64,000 nt of DNA from Tolypeutes matacus. Its lineage: Eukaryota; Chordata; Mammalia; Cingulata; Chlamyphoridae. Below, in pieces: positions 1-10,690 of the stretch. Below the pieces are notes generated by a model. The model was not told the DNA's origin and did not search any database. It saw nothing but the letters and a program-made list of their open reading frames with translations. Each line of letters starts with the position of its first letter. Within the stretch, counting starts at the first letter, position 1. The position numbers and the translations under genes were made by a program. The stretch lies in assembly GCA_026826555.1 (NCBI GenBank), contig JAKSZT010054304.1:35829424-35893423 (forward strand), given 5' to 3'.

Positions 1-829
1 AAATGGTGAAAAGACAGACAATAATAAAATATGACAAAGAGAAAACCAAAGGATAAAATTAAGTATGTAGTGCCTTTACAGTAATAACATTGAATGCTAA
101 TGGCTTGAACTCCCTAAAGACTTAAACTGATAGAATGGATTAAAACAAAGAAATATAAGTCATCTATATGCTGTCTATAAGAGACTCACCTCAGACCCAG
201 GAGTACAACCAGGTTGAAAATGAAATGTTGGAAATATATATATTTCCAACATTTAGTAACTAAAATAGTAACTAAAAAGATGTCATACTAATATGAGAAA
301 AAATAGATTTCAAATAAAAAAACTCTTATAAGGGATGAAGAAAGTCATTATATATTAATAAAAGGGGCAATTCACCAAGAAGAAATAACTATGATAAATA
401 TTTATATACCTAACCTCGGTGCCTCAAGATACATGAGGCGCACACTGGCAAAACTGAAGGGAGAGATAGACATCTCTTCAATAATAGTTGGAGACTTCAG
501 TACATCACCCCTATCATTGGACAGAACATCTGGACAAAGGATAAATAAAGAAACAGAGAGCCTGAAAATATAATAAATAGAGTAAATCTAACAGAAATTA
601 AAGGGCATTGCACTCCAAAATAGAAGGATATACATTATTTTCAGGTGCTCATATACCTTTCTCCAGATAGACCATATGTTGCGTCAAAAGGCAGGTCTCA
701 ATAAATTTAAAAAGATTGAAATTACACAAAACACTTTCTCTGATCATAATGGAATAAAGCTGCAAATTAATAATGGACAGAAAAAGAGAAAATTCATAAA
801 TAAATGGATTTAAAAATCACACTCAAAAT
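1..829 (+). mobile_element. LINE-1 ORF2 fragment, endonuclease domain (decayed)
   Basis: The plus strand carries the start of an L1 ORF2. Bases 84-113 translate as ITLNANGLNS, the usual opening of the L1 apurinic-like endonuclease. An open stretch at 391-573 reads INIYIPNLGAS and later GDFSTSPLSLDR, matching the endonuclease core around its GDFNT motif. In L1 this enzyme nicks target DNA to prime reverse transcription. Here the motif asparagine is serine (codon 499-501) with an extra codon after the threonine, and stops interrupt the frame on both sides, so it is dead. The L1 text breaks near 829 where a composite element was inserted, and resumes at 1150. Confidence 0.9.
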
Positions 830-1149
830 AGGTGTAATATGGGGGCAATTTCAGGACATTGGAACAGTCCTGCATGACATTGCAATGACTGATACAGGCC
901 ATTATATAATTTGTCATAACCTACAAAATTGTGCAGGATAGAGAGTAAACTATAATCTAAACTATAGTCCAGGGTTAGTGGCAATGCTTCAATATGTGTT
1001 CATCAATTTTAGCAAATGCAGCACACTAAGGAAGGTTGTTGTTAATATGGGAAAGTGTGGGAGGAAGAGAGCATGGGGCCTATGGAAAACCCCTATATTT
1101 TTTCTGTAATATTTATATAATCTAAAACTTCTTTAAAAATTAAAAATAA
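829..1149 (+). mobile_element. Composite L1-tailed element, 3' module (C) only
   Basis: This block begins with the phrase ggtgtaatatgggggcaatt and runs to an A-rich end. The same block recurs at 2790-3121, 5900-6221, 47935-48269 and 54555-54887, and in reverse at 33833-34200. It interrupts L1 ORF2: the endonuclease text stops just before it and resumes just after it. Its wording (catcaatt..aacaaatg, then a repeated gttgtta) resembles the 3'UTR of the L1 copies in this window. It is probably a severely 5'-truncated copy of the family. I cannot see a clean target-site duplication. Confidence 0.75.
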
Positions 1150-1789
1150 ATAATGAATAAATCACTGGGACAAAGAAGAAATTGCAAGAGAATTCAGTAA
1201 ATATCTTGAGACAAATGAAAACAAGAACACAACATATCAAAACCCATGGGTCACCACAAGGCAGTGCTGAGATGGAAATTTTTAGCCCTGAATGCTTACA
1301 TTAAAAAAGAAGAAAGAGCTAAAATTGAAGACTTACCTGCACACCTGAAGGAACTAGAAAAAGAACCAAAAACTAATTCCAGACCAAGCAGTAGGAAGGA
1401 AATAATAAAGGTCTGAGCAGAAATAAATGAAATTTAGAACAATAACAACAACAAAATAGAATCAACAAAACCACAACTTGTTTATTCTAGATCAAAGAAT
1501 TCGACACACTCTTAGCTAGGCTGACAAAGAATAAAGAGAGAATATGAAAATAAATAAAATCAGAAAGGATAGGGCAGACACTTCACTGATCCTGCAGAAA
1601 TAAGAGAGATTATAAGAGGATACTTTGAACAACTGTATACCAAAAAACTAGACAATGTAGATGAGATGGACAAATTCCTGGAAACACACAAACACCCTAT
1701 ACTGACTCTAGAAGAAATAGAAGACCTCAACAAACCAATCACAAGTAAGGAGATTGAAACAGTCATCAAAAATATCCCAAATTTCCCCT
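1150..1789 (+). mobile_element. LINE-1 ORF2 fragment (between endonuclease and RT)
   Basis: This continues the L1 of 1-829. The translation resembles the ORF2 linker after the endonuclease, with a recognisable run like TNENKNTTYQNPWV near 1215-1255. A second run near 1590-1775 resembles ADTSLILQK followed by the LEEIEDLNKPITSKEI region that precedes the reverse transcriptase domain. Several stops and frameshifts are visible. The text breaks at about 1790, where a longer composite element starts, and is picked up again at about 3122 (KSPESDGFTGEFYQLF). Confidence 0.88.
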
Positions 1790-3121
1790 TTTCGGTCTAG
1801 GAATATTTCCCAAAATGCATTGCTAGTTGGCACTTGGTAATAATCCCTAGTTGAGAGTGAAGCTCGTTGATGGATGTCACGTCCCATCTTGGGGAGAAGG
1901 CAGGGAATCTACATGCTGAATTTGGCATAGAGAAAGGCCACATTTAAGCAACAAGGAGGCTTTCAGGAGGTAACTCTTAGGCAATATATATTAGTAAGCT
2001 AAATTTCAATTTCACAACAAGTTTCATAGCTACAAGCATCAATATCAAGAGCGTAGCATATTGGTCTGTTCTCCTTCATTTGTCACCACACATGCACTCT
2101 AGAGATTCTTGCCACTCTGTGAGAGAATAGAGTTGGACACCCTAGGATAGTAATTCAATATTTTGTTGGTTAAACCGTGGGTCTCCACCCACTAGGACAT
2201 CACTCCATGACTTTATGAACACATTCATATTCCATATGCCCAGGTGCACCACTCCCCACATATCCCTCCACCACTGATACCCCATATTAGGGACTATACC
2301 CTGCCACAGCCAAAATACCTTGGCTAAGAGATTTCAAAGAGAGTTGGGAAGCCATTCTAGAAGTTACTCATATGCGTGTTTCAGGAGGATCTTATTAACT
2401 GCCAGTACCTCAAGCAGCGGTGCTTCTGAAAGTACTAGAGACATCTACACACTATAGGAAGGGCAGACAACCTCAGAAAATTGGCACCTCATCGATAGGC
2501 CATACCATGAAATATATGATAACCTATCTCCCCAATGTATCAGATTTAGTCTCATTTATAATTTTCCTATGCATGTCCTATCCATCTGATGAATTGGATT
2601 TAAGCCACCTCTCAATCAAAATCAGAGTGGACATCACAATGCCAAAATCCTCAGGATTGAAGAATGAACAAACATAAGGGGGGAATGCAACTTTGGACTA
2701 AAGTAGGCTTATTATTATTCCAATACTGGAAGAATTTGTAACATTGATATAAAGACAACTGTCACCAGAATTTCTGAGGGAAAGAGGGAAGAATAAGTGT
2801 AATATTGGACATTTTTGGGACATTGGAATTTTTCTGCATGATATTGCAATGATGGATACAAGCCACTGTACATTTTGTCAATACCTATAAAATTGTGCAG
2901 TGCAAAGTATGAACCATAATGTGAACTATAGACCATGGTTAATAGCAATGCTTTAATATGTTTTCATCAATTGTAACAAATATCCCACACTAATGAAAAA
3001 TGTTGTCAATAGGGGAAAATGTCAAGGGGGAGGGGTTGGATTATGGATTCCCATAATCCTCTATATTTTCCATGTAAAATATGTGTAATCAAAAGTTACT
3101 TAAAAAATAAAATAAAATAAA
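1790..3121 (+). mobile_element. Composite L1-tailed element, modules B-A'-C
   Basis: This 1.3-kb insertion splits L1 ORF2. Its first part (about 1810-2330) matches 53830-54345 in the same orientation (module B; shared text tgcattgcta and cacttggtaa). The middle (about 2325-2770) matches the reverse complement of 53130-53785 (module A, here inverted; it starts ggctaagagatttcaaag). The end (2790-3121) is the L1-3'UTR-like module C with an A-rich tail of aaaat repeats. Open frames inside it (2420-2677; 2715-2948 on the other strand) show no recognisable domain. The order B-A'-C differs from the A-B-D-C order of the copy at 53120-54887. Confidence 0.75.
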
Positions 3122-4870
3122 ATAATTAAAACCCCCCGAAAGATGAAAAGCCCAGAATCAGATGGCTTCACTGGTGAATTCTACCAATTATTCAAAGATG
3201 ATATATTGCCAACCTTTCTCAAGCTCTTCCAAATAATGGAACAGGAAAGAATGCTACCAAACTTATTCTATGAAGCAAGCATAACCAGATAACAAAACCA
3301 GATAAAGCTACTACAATAAAAGAAAATTACAGGCCAATATCTCTAAGGAATGTAGATGCAAAAATCCTCAACAAAATACTAGTAAACTAAATCCAAAATC
3401 TTATTAAAAGTATTATACATCACAGTCAAGTGGGTTTTACCCAGGTATGCAAGTGTGGGTAAATATAAGGAAATCAATTAGTGTAATAAACCAGATGGAT
3501 AAATTGAAGAAGAAAAAGCACATGTTCCTCTCAATTGATGCAGAAAAGTTATTTGACAATATACAGTATCCTTTTCTGATAAAAACACTCCAAAAGATAG
3601 GAATAGCAGGAAGCTTTACTCAACATACATGTGAAGTACATGTATGAGAAACCTACACCTAGTATTGTACTCAACAGTGAATGACTGAAAGCTTTTCTGC
3701 TGAGATCAGGAACAAGAAAAGGATGCCCAGTGTTACCACTGTTATTCAATATTGTGCTAAACAGTCTAACTAGAGCTAATTGGGCAAGAAAAAGAAATAA
3801 AATTACTCAGATTGGAAAGGGAGAAGTAAAACCGGCACTATTCACTAATGATATGATCCTATATCCATAAAATCCTGAAAAACACACAGCAAAGCTACTA
3901 GAAGTAATTGACTAGTTCAGCAAAGTGATGGGATACAAAATTAATAGGCATAAATCAATAACATTTCTATACACTACTGATGAACAATATGTGGCAGAAA
4001 TGAGGAAAAGATTCCTTTATAATAGCTATTAAAAGAATAAAATATTTAGGTTTAAGTTTAACAAAGGAAATAAAAGATTTGCATTCAGAAAACTACAAAA
4101 CATTGTTAAAAGAAACTGAAGAAGACAGAAATAAATGAAAGAATATTCATGTTTATGGACTGGAGGACTAAATATTGTTAAAATGTCAATACCACCCAAA
4201 CTGATTTACAGGTTCAGTGCAATCCCAATAATAATCACAACAGCCTTTCTTGCAGAAATGAAAAAAAAAAAACAATTATCAAATTTATTTGGAAGGGTAA
4301 GGGGTCCTGAATAGCCAAAGATGTGTTTAAAAATAATAACAAAGTAGGAGGACTGTAATTCCTGACTTTAAAGCATATTACATAGCTATAGTGGTAAAAA
4401 ACAACATGATACTGACATAAAGCTAGACAGATTGACCAATGGGACCAACAAAAACCCAGTTATAGACCCTCACATCTACTGTCAAGTGATTTTTGACAAT
4501 ACTGTCAAGCCCAGTGAGCTGGGCAAGAACAATCTATTCAACAACTGGTGCTGTGAGAACTGACTATCCATATCTAAAAGAAAGAAAGAAAGACTGCTAT
4601 CTCACTCTGTATACAAAAATTACCTCTAAATGAATCAATGAATCAAAAGGGAAAACCATAAAACTCTTAGAAGAAAATGTAGGATCTTGTGGTAGGCAGT
4701 AGTTTCTTAAAATTTATATGCAAAATCAAGCAACAAAAGAAAAAAAATAGATAAATTGGATCTCCTTAAAGTTAAAAAATTTTATTCCGCAAAAGACTTT
4801 GTGAAGAAAGTAAAAAGGCAGCCTATTCCATAGGAGAAAATATAGGGGAACCACATATCCAATATATGTT
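3122..4870 (+). mobile_element. LINE-1 ORF2 fragment, reverse transcriptase domain (inactivated)
   Basis: The same L1 resumes after the composite insertion. An open frame at 3447-3647 contains [14 protein letters not shown] and [13 protein letters not shown], the conserved early RT blocks. At 3841-3852 the catalytic FADD box reads F-T-N-D, so the alanine and the first aspartate are changed. A stop follows at 3868-3870. Downstream text matches the thumb and C-terminal part of ORF2 (for example the [16 protein letters not shown] and NIVKMS-type phrases). The RT copies L1 RNA at the nicked target; this copy cannot. The text is cut at 4871 by an LTR. Confidence 0.9.
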
Positions 4871-5310
4871 TGTATTAGGGTTCTCTAGGGAAACAGAATC
4901 AACTGGAGATAACTGTAAATAGAATGAGATTTTATAAAATTGTCTCACACAACCGTGGGGATGCACAAGTCCAAACTTTGCAAGGCAGGCTGCAAACCAG
5001 GGGCTCCAATGAAGGTTCTTGCTAAGTTACCAGGAAACCCTGGCTGTCTGAAGTAGACATCAGAATTCTCTCCCTGATTGCTGAAATCACTTCACCTTTT
5101 AAGGCCTTCAACTGATTGGATGAGATATCACTCATTGTTGAGGGCAATCGCCCTAGTTGATTGTAAATGTAATGAGCCATCTGTGCAATCAACTCCCTGA
5201 TGATTAAATTCCATGAAATGTCCTTGTATTACAGTTAAGCCAGTGTTTCCTTGACCAAACAACTGGGCACCATTACCTGGCCGAGTTGACACATTAGCCT
5301 AATGATCACA
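4871..5310 (-). mobile_element. Solo LTR, MaLR-like (family uncertain)
   Basis: A 440-bp block starts tgtattagggttctctaggg and ends ctaatgatcaca, so it has TG..CA ends. It sits in an L1 ORF2 whose text continues on each side. Read on the minus strand it looks like a MaLR-type LTR beginning tgtgatcatt and ending in aaccctaataca. The phrases about a lost ttgaaggcct block and gattggatgag in the middle are typical of an old eutherian LTR. The five bases on either side (atgtt and gggtt) match only partly, so the target duplication is eroded or the ends are slightly off. Confidence 0.65.
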
Positions 5311-5499
5311 GGGTTTGATATCCATGTTATATAAAGAGATCATACAACTCAATGATAAAAAGACAAACAATCCAATTATAAAATGGGCAAAATACTTGAA
5401 TAGACATTTCTCCTAATAGGAAATACAAATGACTAAAAATGAACTTGAAAAGATGCTCAACATTACCAGCTATTAGGGGAATGCAGATCAAAATTCCAA
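5311..5499 (+). mobile_element. LINE-1 ORF2 C-terminal fragment
   Basis: This short piece of the host L1 lies between the LTR at 4871-5310 and the composite element at 5500-6221. It reads like the ORF2 segment around [30 protein letters not shown] and then KNELEKMLNITSY. The last L1 phrase before the break is cagatcaaaa, and the L1 continues at 6222 with actacaatgaaatac, so the composite element landed in the middle of a codon run. Confidence 0.88.
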
Positions 5500-6221
5500 G
5501 AGATTTAATCTTTGGAATTTCCATGTGCCAGTTGGGCCTTGAATCTCAACAGAGTTGCAAAAGTAGTTGCCTACTCTCCAGTTCATTGGACTTACTCAAG
5601 AAAACTAATAAGAAAATAATAATGGACAACTAGCATCCCAAGGAACAGAGAGAGTTTACAACTGCAAGCAAGATAGTCCCATCCATCTGCCCCATGGGAT
5701 CTAAACACCCTCTCAGTTAGAGGCAGAATGGGCATCACCATCCCAGAATCCTCAGGATTGGGAAATTAATGATGGACTAGAGCAGACTTACTGTTTTCTA
5801 CTATAGACTTATTGTTATTCTAGCAATGGAAGGACTTTTATCATTGATATGGAGGCATTGGCCTCCAGTGGTTCTGAGGGGAAGGAGAGGGAAAAACAGG
5901 TGTAATATGGGGGCATTTTTGGGAACTGGGAACTATCCTGAATGATATTGCAATGACAGATACAGGCCATTATATATATCTTGCCATAACTTACAAAATT
6001 GTGTGGGAGAGAATTTAAACTATAATGTGAACTATAATCCACACTTAGTGGCAATGCTCCAATATGTGTTCATCAATTGCAACAAATGTACCACACTAAT
6101 GAAGGATGTTGTTAATGTGGGAAAGTGTGTAAGGGGTAAGGAGTGGGGCATATGGGAATTCCCTATATTTTCAATGTATCTTTTATGTAATCTAAGTGTC
6201 TTTAAAAAATAAAAATAAAAA
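5500..6221 (+). mobile_element. Composite L1-tailed element, modules A'-C
   Basis: This 0.72-kb insertion interrupts the C-terminal part of the L1 ORF2. The first 380 bp match 47590-47890 directly and 53130-53480 as a reverse complement (shared cagagttgcaa, ctctccagttcattgga, atcctcaggattgggaaat). From about 5900 it is module C (aggtgtaatatgggggcat) ending in an A-rich tail. It lacks module B, which fits 5' truncation of a longer B-A'-C unit. The flanking L1 target is A-rich, so the end of the tail and any duplication cannot be separated. Confidence 0.75.
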
Positions 6222-7239
6222 AACTACAATGAAATACTATTTCACACCTTATAGAATGTCCATTAAATAAAACCATAAAAAATTAAAAGTGCTGAAAAGG
6301 ATGTGGATAAACAGAAACAATCCTTCACTGTTGGTGGAAATGTAGAATAGTGAAGCCTCTGTGGAAGACAGTTGGGCAGTACCTAAAGATGCTGAATACA
6401 GAACTGCTGTATGAACCAGCAATCCTGTTACTAGGAATATATTCAGAAGAACTGATAGCAAGGACACAAACTGACATTTGCACACAGATGTTCACAGCAG
6501 CATTATTCACAATTTATAAAATATGGAACCAGCCCACGAGTCCATCAACTGATGAATGGATAAACAAAATGTAGTATATACACACAATAGAATACTATTC
6601 AGCTGTAAGAAGAAATGAAATTTGGATGCATCTGACAACATGGATGAACCTAGAAGATATTATGTTGAGGGAAATAAGCCAGACACAAAAGGACAAATAT
6701 TGTATGGTCTCACTAATATGAAATAATACATCTGTGAGTTTACTCAATATATTTATATCTAGGTAAACTCTAGAGTGTAGGTTACTAGGAAATAGAAGGT
6801 GGGTTGAGAATGGGAAATGACGCTTAAAATATGTGGCATTTTTAATAAGGTTAATTTTAAAAGTGTGGAAATGAATAGAGTTGAGAGTATCACTTTATAA
6901 TGAATATAACTAGCACTGCTGATTTAGAAATGTGATTGTGTCTGAAAGGGGTAGCCTGTGGAAAGGAAACTAGAGTATAATCTAGGGAAAGTATAACATA
7001 GTGATTTCAGCAGTGAATGAAAATTGCAGTTAATAGTATAAATATTCTCTTCTTTTACAAAGTGCTAAGAATATGGTGATACATGGGAAAATTACAACTA
7101 ACGTAACTTAGGGACATTAGTTAACAGTAACTTTGTAATATTTTGCAGCAATGGCAGGAATATATTTATTCAATATAAGGGACACCAATGAGGGGGTATA
7201 TAGGGTACAGCAGTTTGTCATTGTTTATGCATTCCAAAA
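6222..7239 (+). mobile_element. LINE-1 ORF2 C-terminus and start of 3'UTR
   Basis: The L1 resumes with the text for the cysteine-rich end of ORF2 and its tail. An open frame at 6350-6574 reads KPLWKTVGQYLKMLNTELLYEPAILLLGIYSEEL and IYKIWNQPTSPSTDEWINKM, followed by an IEYYSAV-like phrase near 6590. From about 6700 (ISQTQKDKYCMVSLI-like) it passes into noncoding 3'UTR. The same 3' text occurs at 23440-24085 and 30244-30716 in the window. An LTR interrupts the 3'UTR at about 7240. Confidence 0.88.
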
Positions 7240-7787
7240 ATATATATTGGATTATGTTTGTAAACTGGTCTGTCAGAGGTACCACTTTTAATTGATTAAA
7301 TTGTGATTAGGACTTTGATTCGGCCATGTCAGTAGGGTGTTGAGTCCCCACCCCTTGGTGGGTGGGGACTCACAGATAAAAGACATGGCAAAGGATAGAG
7401 TTTTTGAGATGGAGCCCAGGGAAGTAAGCACACTGAGGAGCTTAGTCATGAGGAAGGAGAGAAGGCCCCGGGAAAAGAGACGAGCTGTTCGCCTAATAGT
7501 CTACAGATGGCCTTGTTGGAAGAAAAAGCAGCTGAACTCAGAGAGTATCAAGACCTGTGGAGAGAGGCAAAGCCTAGAGAACCTGACCATGGAGCCCTAA
7601 GAGGAAGAGGAAGATTGAACGTTGGCAGCCATCTTGCTCCAACACGTGGCAATAGACTTTGGTGGGGGTAGTAACTTATGCTTTATGGCCTGGTAACTGT
7701 AAGCTTCTATCCCAAATAAATACCCTTTATAAAAGCCAACAGATTTCTGGTATTTTGCATTAGCAACCCTTTGGCTGACTCTGATGA
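7240..7787 (+). mobile_element. Solo LTR, xenarthran MaLR/ERV-L-like, family shared with 51855-52194
   Basis: This block interrupts the L1 3'UTR. Its second half closely matches 51880-52190: both contain gaaggcccc, acacgtggcaat, tttatggcctggta, a polyadenylation signal in cccaaataaat, and the end phrase ttggctgact. The other copy is followed by a tRNA-Leu primer site, which supports an LTR identity. The left border is uncertain by some tens of bases. An 87-codon open frame at 7337-7600 lies inside the LTR and is probably fortuitous. Confidence 0.65.
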
Positions 7788-8205
7788 AAATGAGATTCAG
7801 TGAGTGTACACTTTGAATGGATTGTACAAAGCATGGGACTGTATAACACAGGGAATTCAGTGGTGGATGACGGATTGTGGTTAACGGGACAAATATGAGA
7901 ATGTTTTCTCCTTAGTGGTAACAAAAGTATAACACTAATATAAAGGATGCTAATAATTTGTTGGTTGGGGGAAAATACACCAAATGTAAGATATGAAATT
8001 TAGTTAGCAGTAATATTTTGATGATGATCATTCATAGTTTGTAACAAATGACTCACAATAATGCACATTGTTGATGTTGGGGAGATGTATGGGAGCCTTG
8101 TATGTATCTTTGTTTTGTAAATTCACAAATTTTACTATACATTTATTTGTTTATGTATGTTCATGTATGAATGATATACTTCAATAAAATTTTATTTAAA
8201 AAATA
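7788..8205 (+). mobile_element. LINE-1 3'UTR and A-rich end
   Basis: The host L1 continues after the LTR. It has the typical tail text: a gtgtacactttgaatggatt phrase, a line about ggactgtataacacaggg, then an aataatgcacattgttgatgt-type block. It ends in an aataaaat signal and A-rich sequence at about 8180-8205. The whole L1, from the ORF2 endonuclease to the tail, spans 1-8205 once insertions are included. ORF1 and the 5'UTR would lie before the window. Confidence 0.8.
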
Positions 8206-8952
8206 TAGATGAACTATGTTTCTGTTTCTGATGAAAGAATCATAATATTGAATTTGTAAATAGAAACTCAATTAAATAAATTACATCTGCATAATTACTC
8301 CTAATATTAAAAAATACATAATTATATAGGTTCAAATGTACTAAACTTAGGTTTATGAAGCCCATCTATAAATAATTGCCATTGCATCTTATCATGTATA
8401 AACGAAATCCTATAAAACACTTTCATGTTATTGATAGACTTATATGGTAGGTATTTTAATTTAACTGCATCCATTATATTTTATAGAATTAACTTTTGGT
8501 GTCAAGAGATGAAATGTCTAATGAATAGCTAGAAAAATGAATACAAATATACTGTATATAAAATTATCCCTCCCTCAGTATAGCAGCTTTTTTGATGACA
8601 GTTTGAATGATTTTTAGTGTGTATTCTAGATCACTTTTATAATTTATAGAAGTTTTGGTTAGAGTTCTCTATATTCCTCTTTAGTTTACTTTTCAAAAAT
8701 ATAAGATAAAATAGCCTAAGATGAAATACCTATTATATTATTAAAACATGAATATATAGTAAAGACCAGATAACCAGTTTAAGTCATATATACAAATGCA
8801 TCCAAACAATGAAGAAAATAAATTCTATTTTTGAAATTAAATGTATTATGATTTGTGAAAATCTGAAAATCTAAATGAATTATACTGCAATACTTCACAG
8901 AAGAAATAAAGAAGACCAATATATCCTAACTCTTCTGAGAGAAAAAAAAAAG
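8206..8952. other. Unassigned AT-rich sequence
   Basis: I see no gene, no recognisable repeat family and no long open frame. The stretch is strongly AT-rich with scattered short A and T runs. Confidence 0.6.
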
Positions 8953-9026
8953 GATATATATATATATGTATACATATATATATTATATATATATATATAT
9001 ATGTATACATATATATATATATACAT
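8953..9026. repeat. (TA)n microsatellite with palindromic core
   Basis: About 74 bp of alternating AT contains two copies of a palindromic atgtatacat core embedded in TA repeats. The tract can pair with itself along most of its length, so it could form a cruciform or hairpin and is likely to be length-variable. Confidence 0.9.
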
Positions 9027-9700
9027 CAAGCATATTCCTGAATGGGAATGAATACAATTCAATAAAAATAAAATAAAATAAAAGCTTGAGTAAGATTTAT
9101 GTGAGAGAGGATTAGAAATTTTTCAGGATAATTAGCAATTTTTGCGTGTAAGAAATATTGCAAAAACAGCCTAGACATATTTGAAAAATAGTAACAGTAT
9201 GCTACAGAGTACTTTGTCTTAAAATATTATTAAACTACAATAAAATTTCTTGTTACTCGTACAAAAGTAGGCATATATTTTAAGAGAAGAATATATAAAC
9301 TACATAATATATAAAATGTAGTAAATGAAACATGTAGCATTTGAAGGGGAAAATGACAGGTTTATTTAATAAAGTCTTGTTGCTGTGATAATTTATTATA
9401 CATTTGGAAACAAAATAGATCAGTTCCAAATATCAAACCTAAATTAATTACTGATGTGTTAAAGAGTTTCATAGAAAAAGATCAATCATGGAATAATAGA
9501 GAAAAAAAAATAAGTGAAATTTTGCCTGGATTGCATGATTTAGCATAAAAAACAATGCGAACAAGATTTTGAATGAATTCCAGACTTGTTTTAAGAGCTG
9601 TAAAACTGCAGGACAGATTAAAACTCAACTATATCAGATGCATCAAATGGCACACTTAGGCCAAGAACACTGAGGGGGAGAAAGTAAGAATATAAGGCAT
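9027..9700. other. Unassigned AT-rich sequence
   Basis: No gene or repeat family is recognised. There are short A runs and several aataaa-like hexamers, but with no upstream transcript evidence I do not call them polyadenylation sites. Confidence 0.6.
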
Positions 9701-10690
9701 CTGATGGGGACAAGATTGAATCTCCAAATTCTACAAATCTTTCTCCTTATACAGGAGCCTCCTCTTAGGCCCCAATTTTCCCAACCTAAAAGCCTCCTGC
9801 TGACTACAAGTAGGCTGTTGCCTCATAAGAAATGCAAAATCCCACAGAATCCTGTCCCCATCAACCCTTTTTGCTTCAAACCCATAGTGATAGTTGTATC
9901 TCCACAGAGATGAGTTGTAATGTCTCAGGGGATCTTGGAGGAGCCAGCCTAACAATCCAAAGAGCTGCCTCGTCAATTCATGCCCCTGGGAGTCTGGGAG
10001 AAGTGTCTGGGAATGATTTCTATGAATATTGGTAATAAACAAGTGCTAGGGAAGTCACAGATTCACTTATTGACCATATCCCAGCCTTTGCCTAAACCCC
10101 TTCTTTTCCATTTTGTCAGCTGTTTCAATCTATTTCCTTTGTGCTGCCCAGAAAATATGTTAAGTCTAATGGAGCCATCTGTCCTACCTTAAACCTGAAG
10201 TCAGAAACACGCAGTTCCAGGTGCTTGTCAGGGTAGACATTCTCAGTGGCAGGACACCTCTCCATGGGGTGGATAAATACTCCACACTCAAACAGCACAG
10301 ATTTGTCTTTCTTCTCCAATGGGAAGTCGGACATGCAGAGCCACCATCCACCAACCCTGACCAGAGGAGCTGGCCTCTCTGAGAGACTGGCCATGATGGG
10401 ATCTCTTCCTCTGCTCCTTTAGACACTTTGTCCTTGGTAAGTGATAAGATGGCCACTTACTAAAAGTTTTTGTTGTGCCTGATTCTGTGTTCCTATGGCA
10501 TACTATATAACAACTCACTCCACAGCAGCAATGCAATTTATAAGAATTTTTCTGTCTGAATTTATCAAATATAGGTATTCCCACATAAGATTCGGATTTG
10601 TGCTGACAGGAGCACCTGGAAATGGCAAAAACAAAAAGATAGTTTCCATGTTTCACATCAGAAATCATAAATTTGATTAGAAAATTTCCC
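9701..10690. other. Moderately GC-richer unassigned block with overlapping small ORFs
   Basis: Base composition rises here relative to neighbours and several open frames overlap: minus strand 9731-10042 (103 codons), 10125-10394 (89), 10184-10456 (90) and 10288-10668 (126). The 10125-10394 frame starts MASLSERPAPLVRVGGWW and includes LFECGVFIHP and LELRVSDFRF, which reads like natural protein text rather than an AT-rich chance frame. I do not recognise a family. Its in-frame codons pass through a potential splice-donor-like AG|gt near 10196-10202 on the minus strand. It could be a pseudogene fragment, an exon of an unknown gene, an old LTR, or chance. Confidence 0.3.

Noticed and set aside
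5492..5525. Hairpin-like start of a composite copy (ttccaagagat..atctttggaa)
   Set aside because: The related copies do not keep the pairing, so it is probably a coincidence created at the insertion junction.
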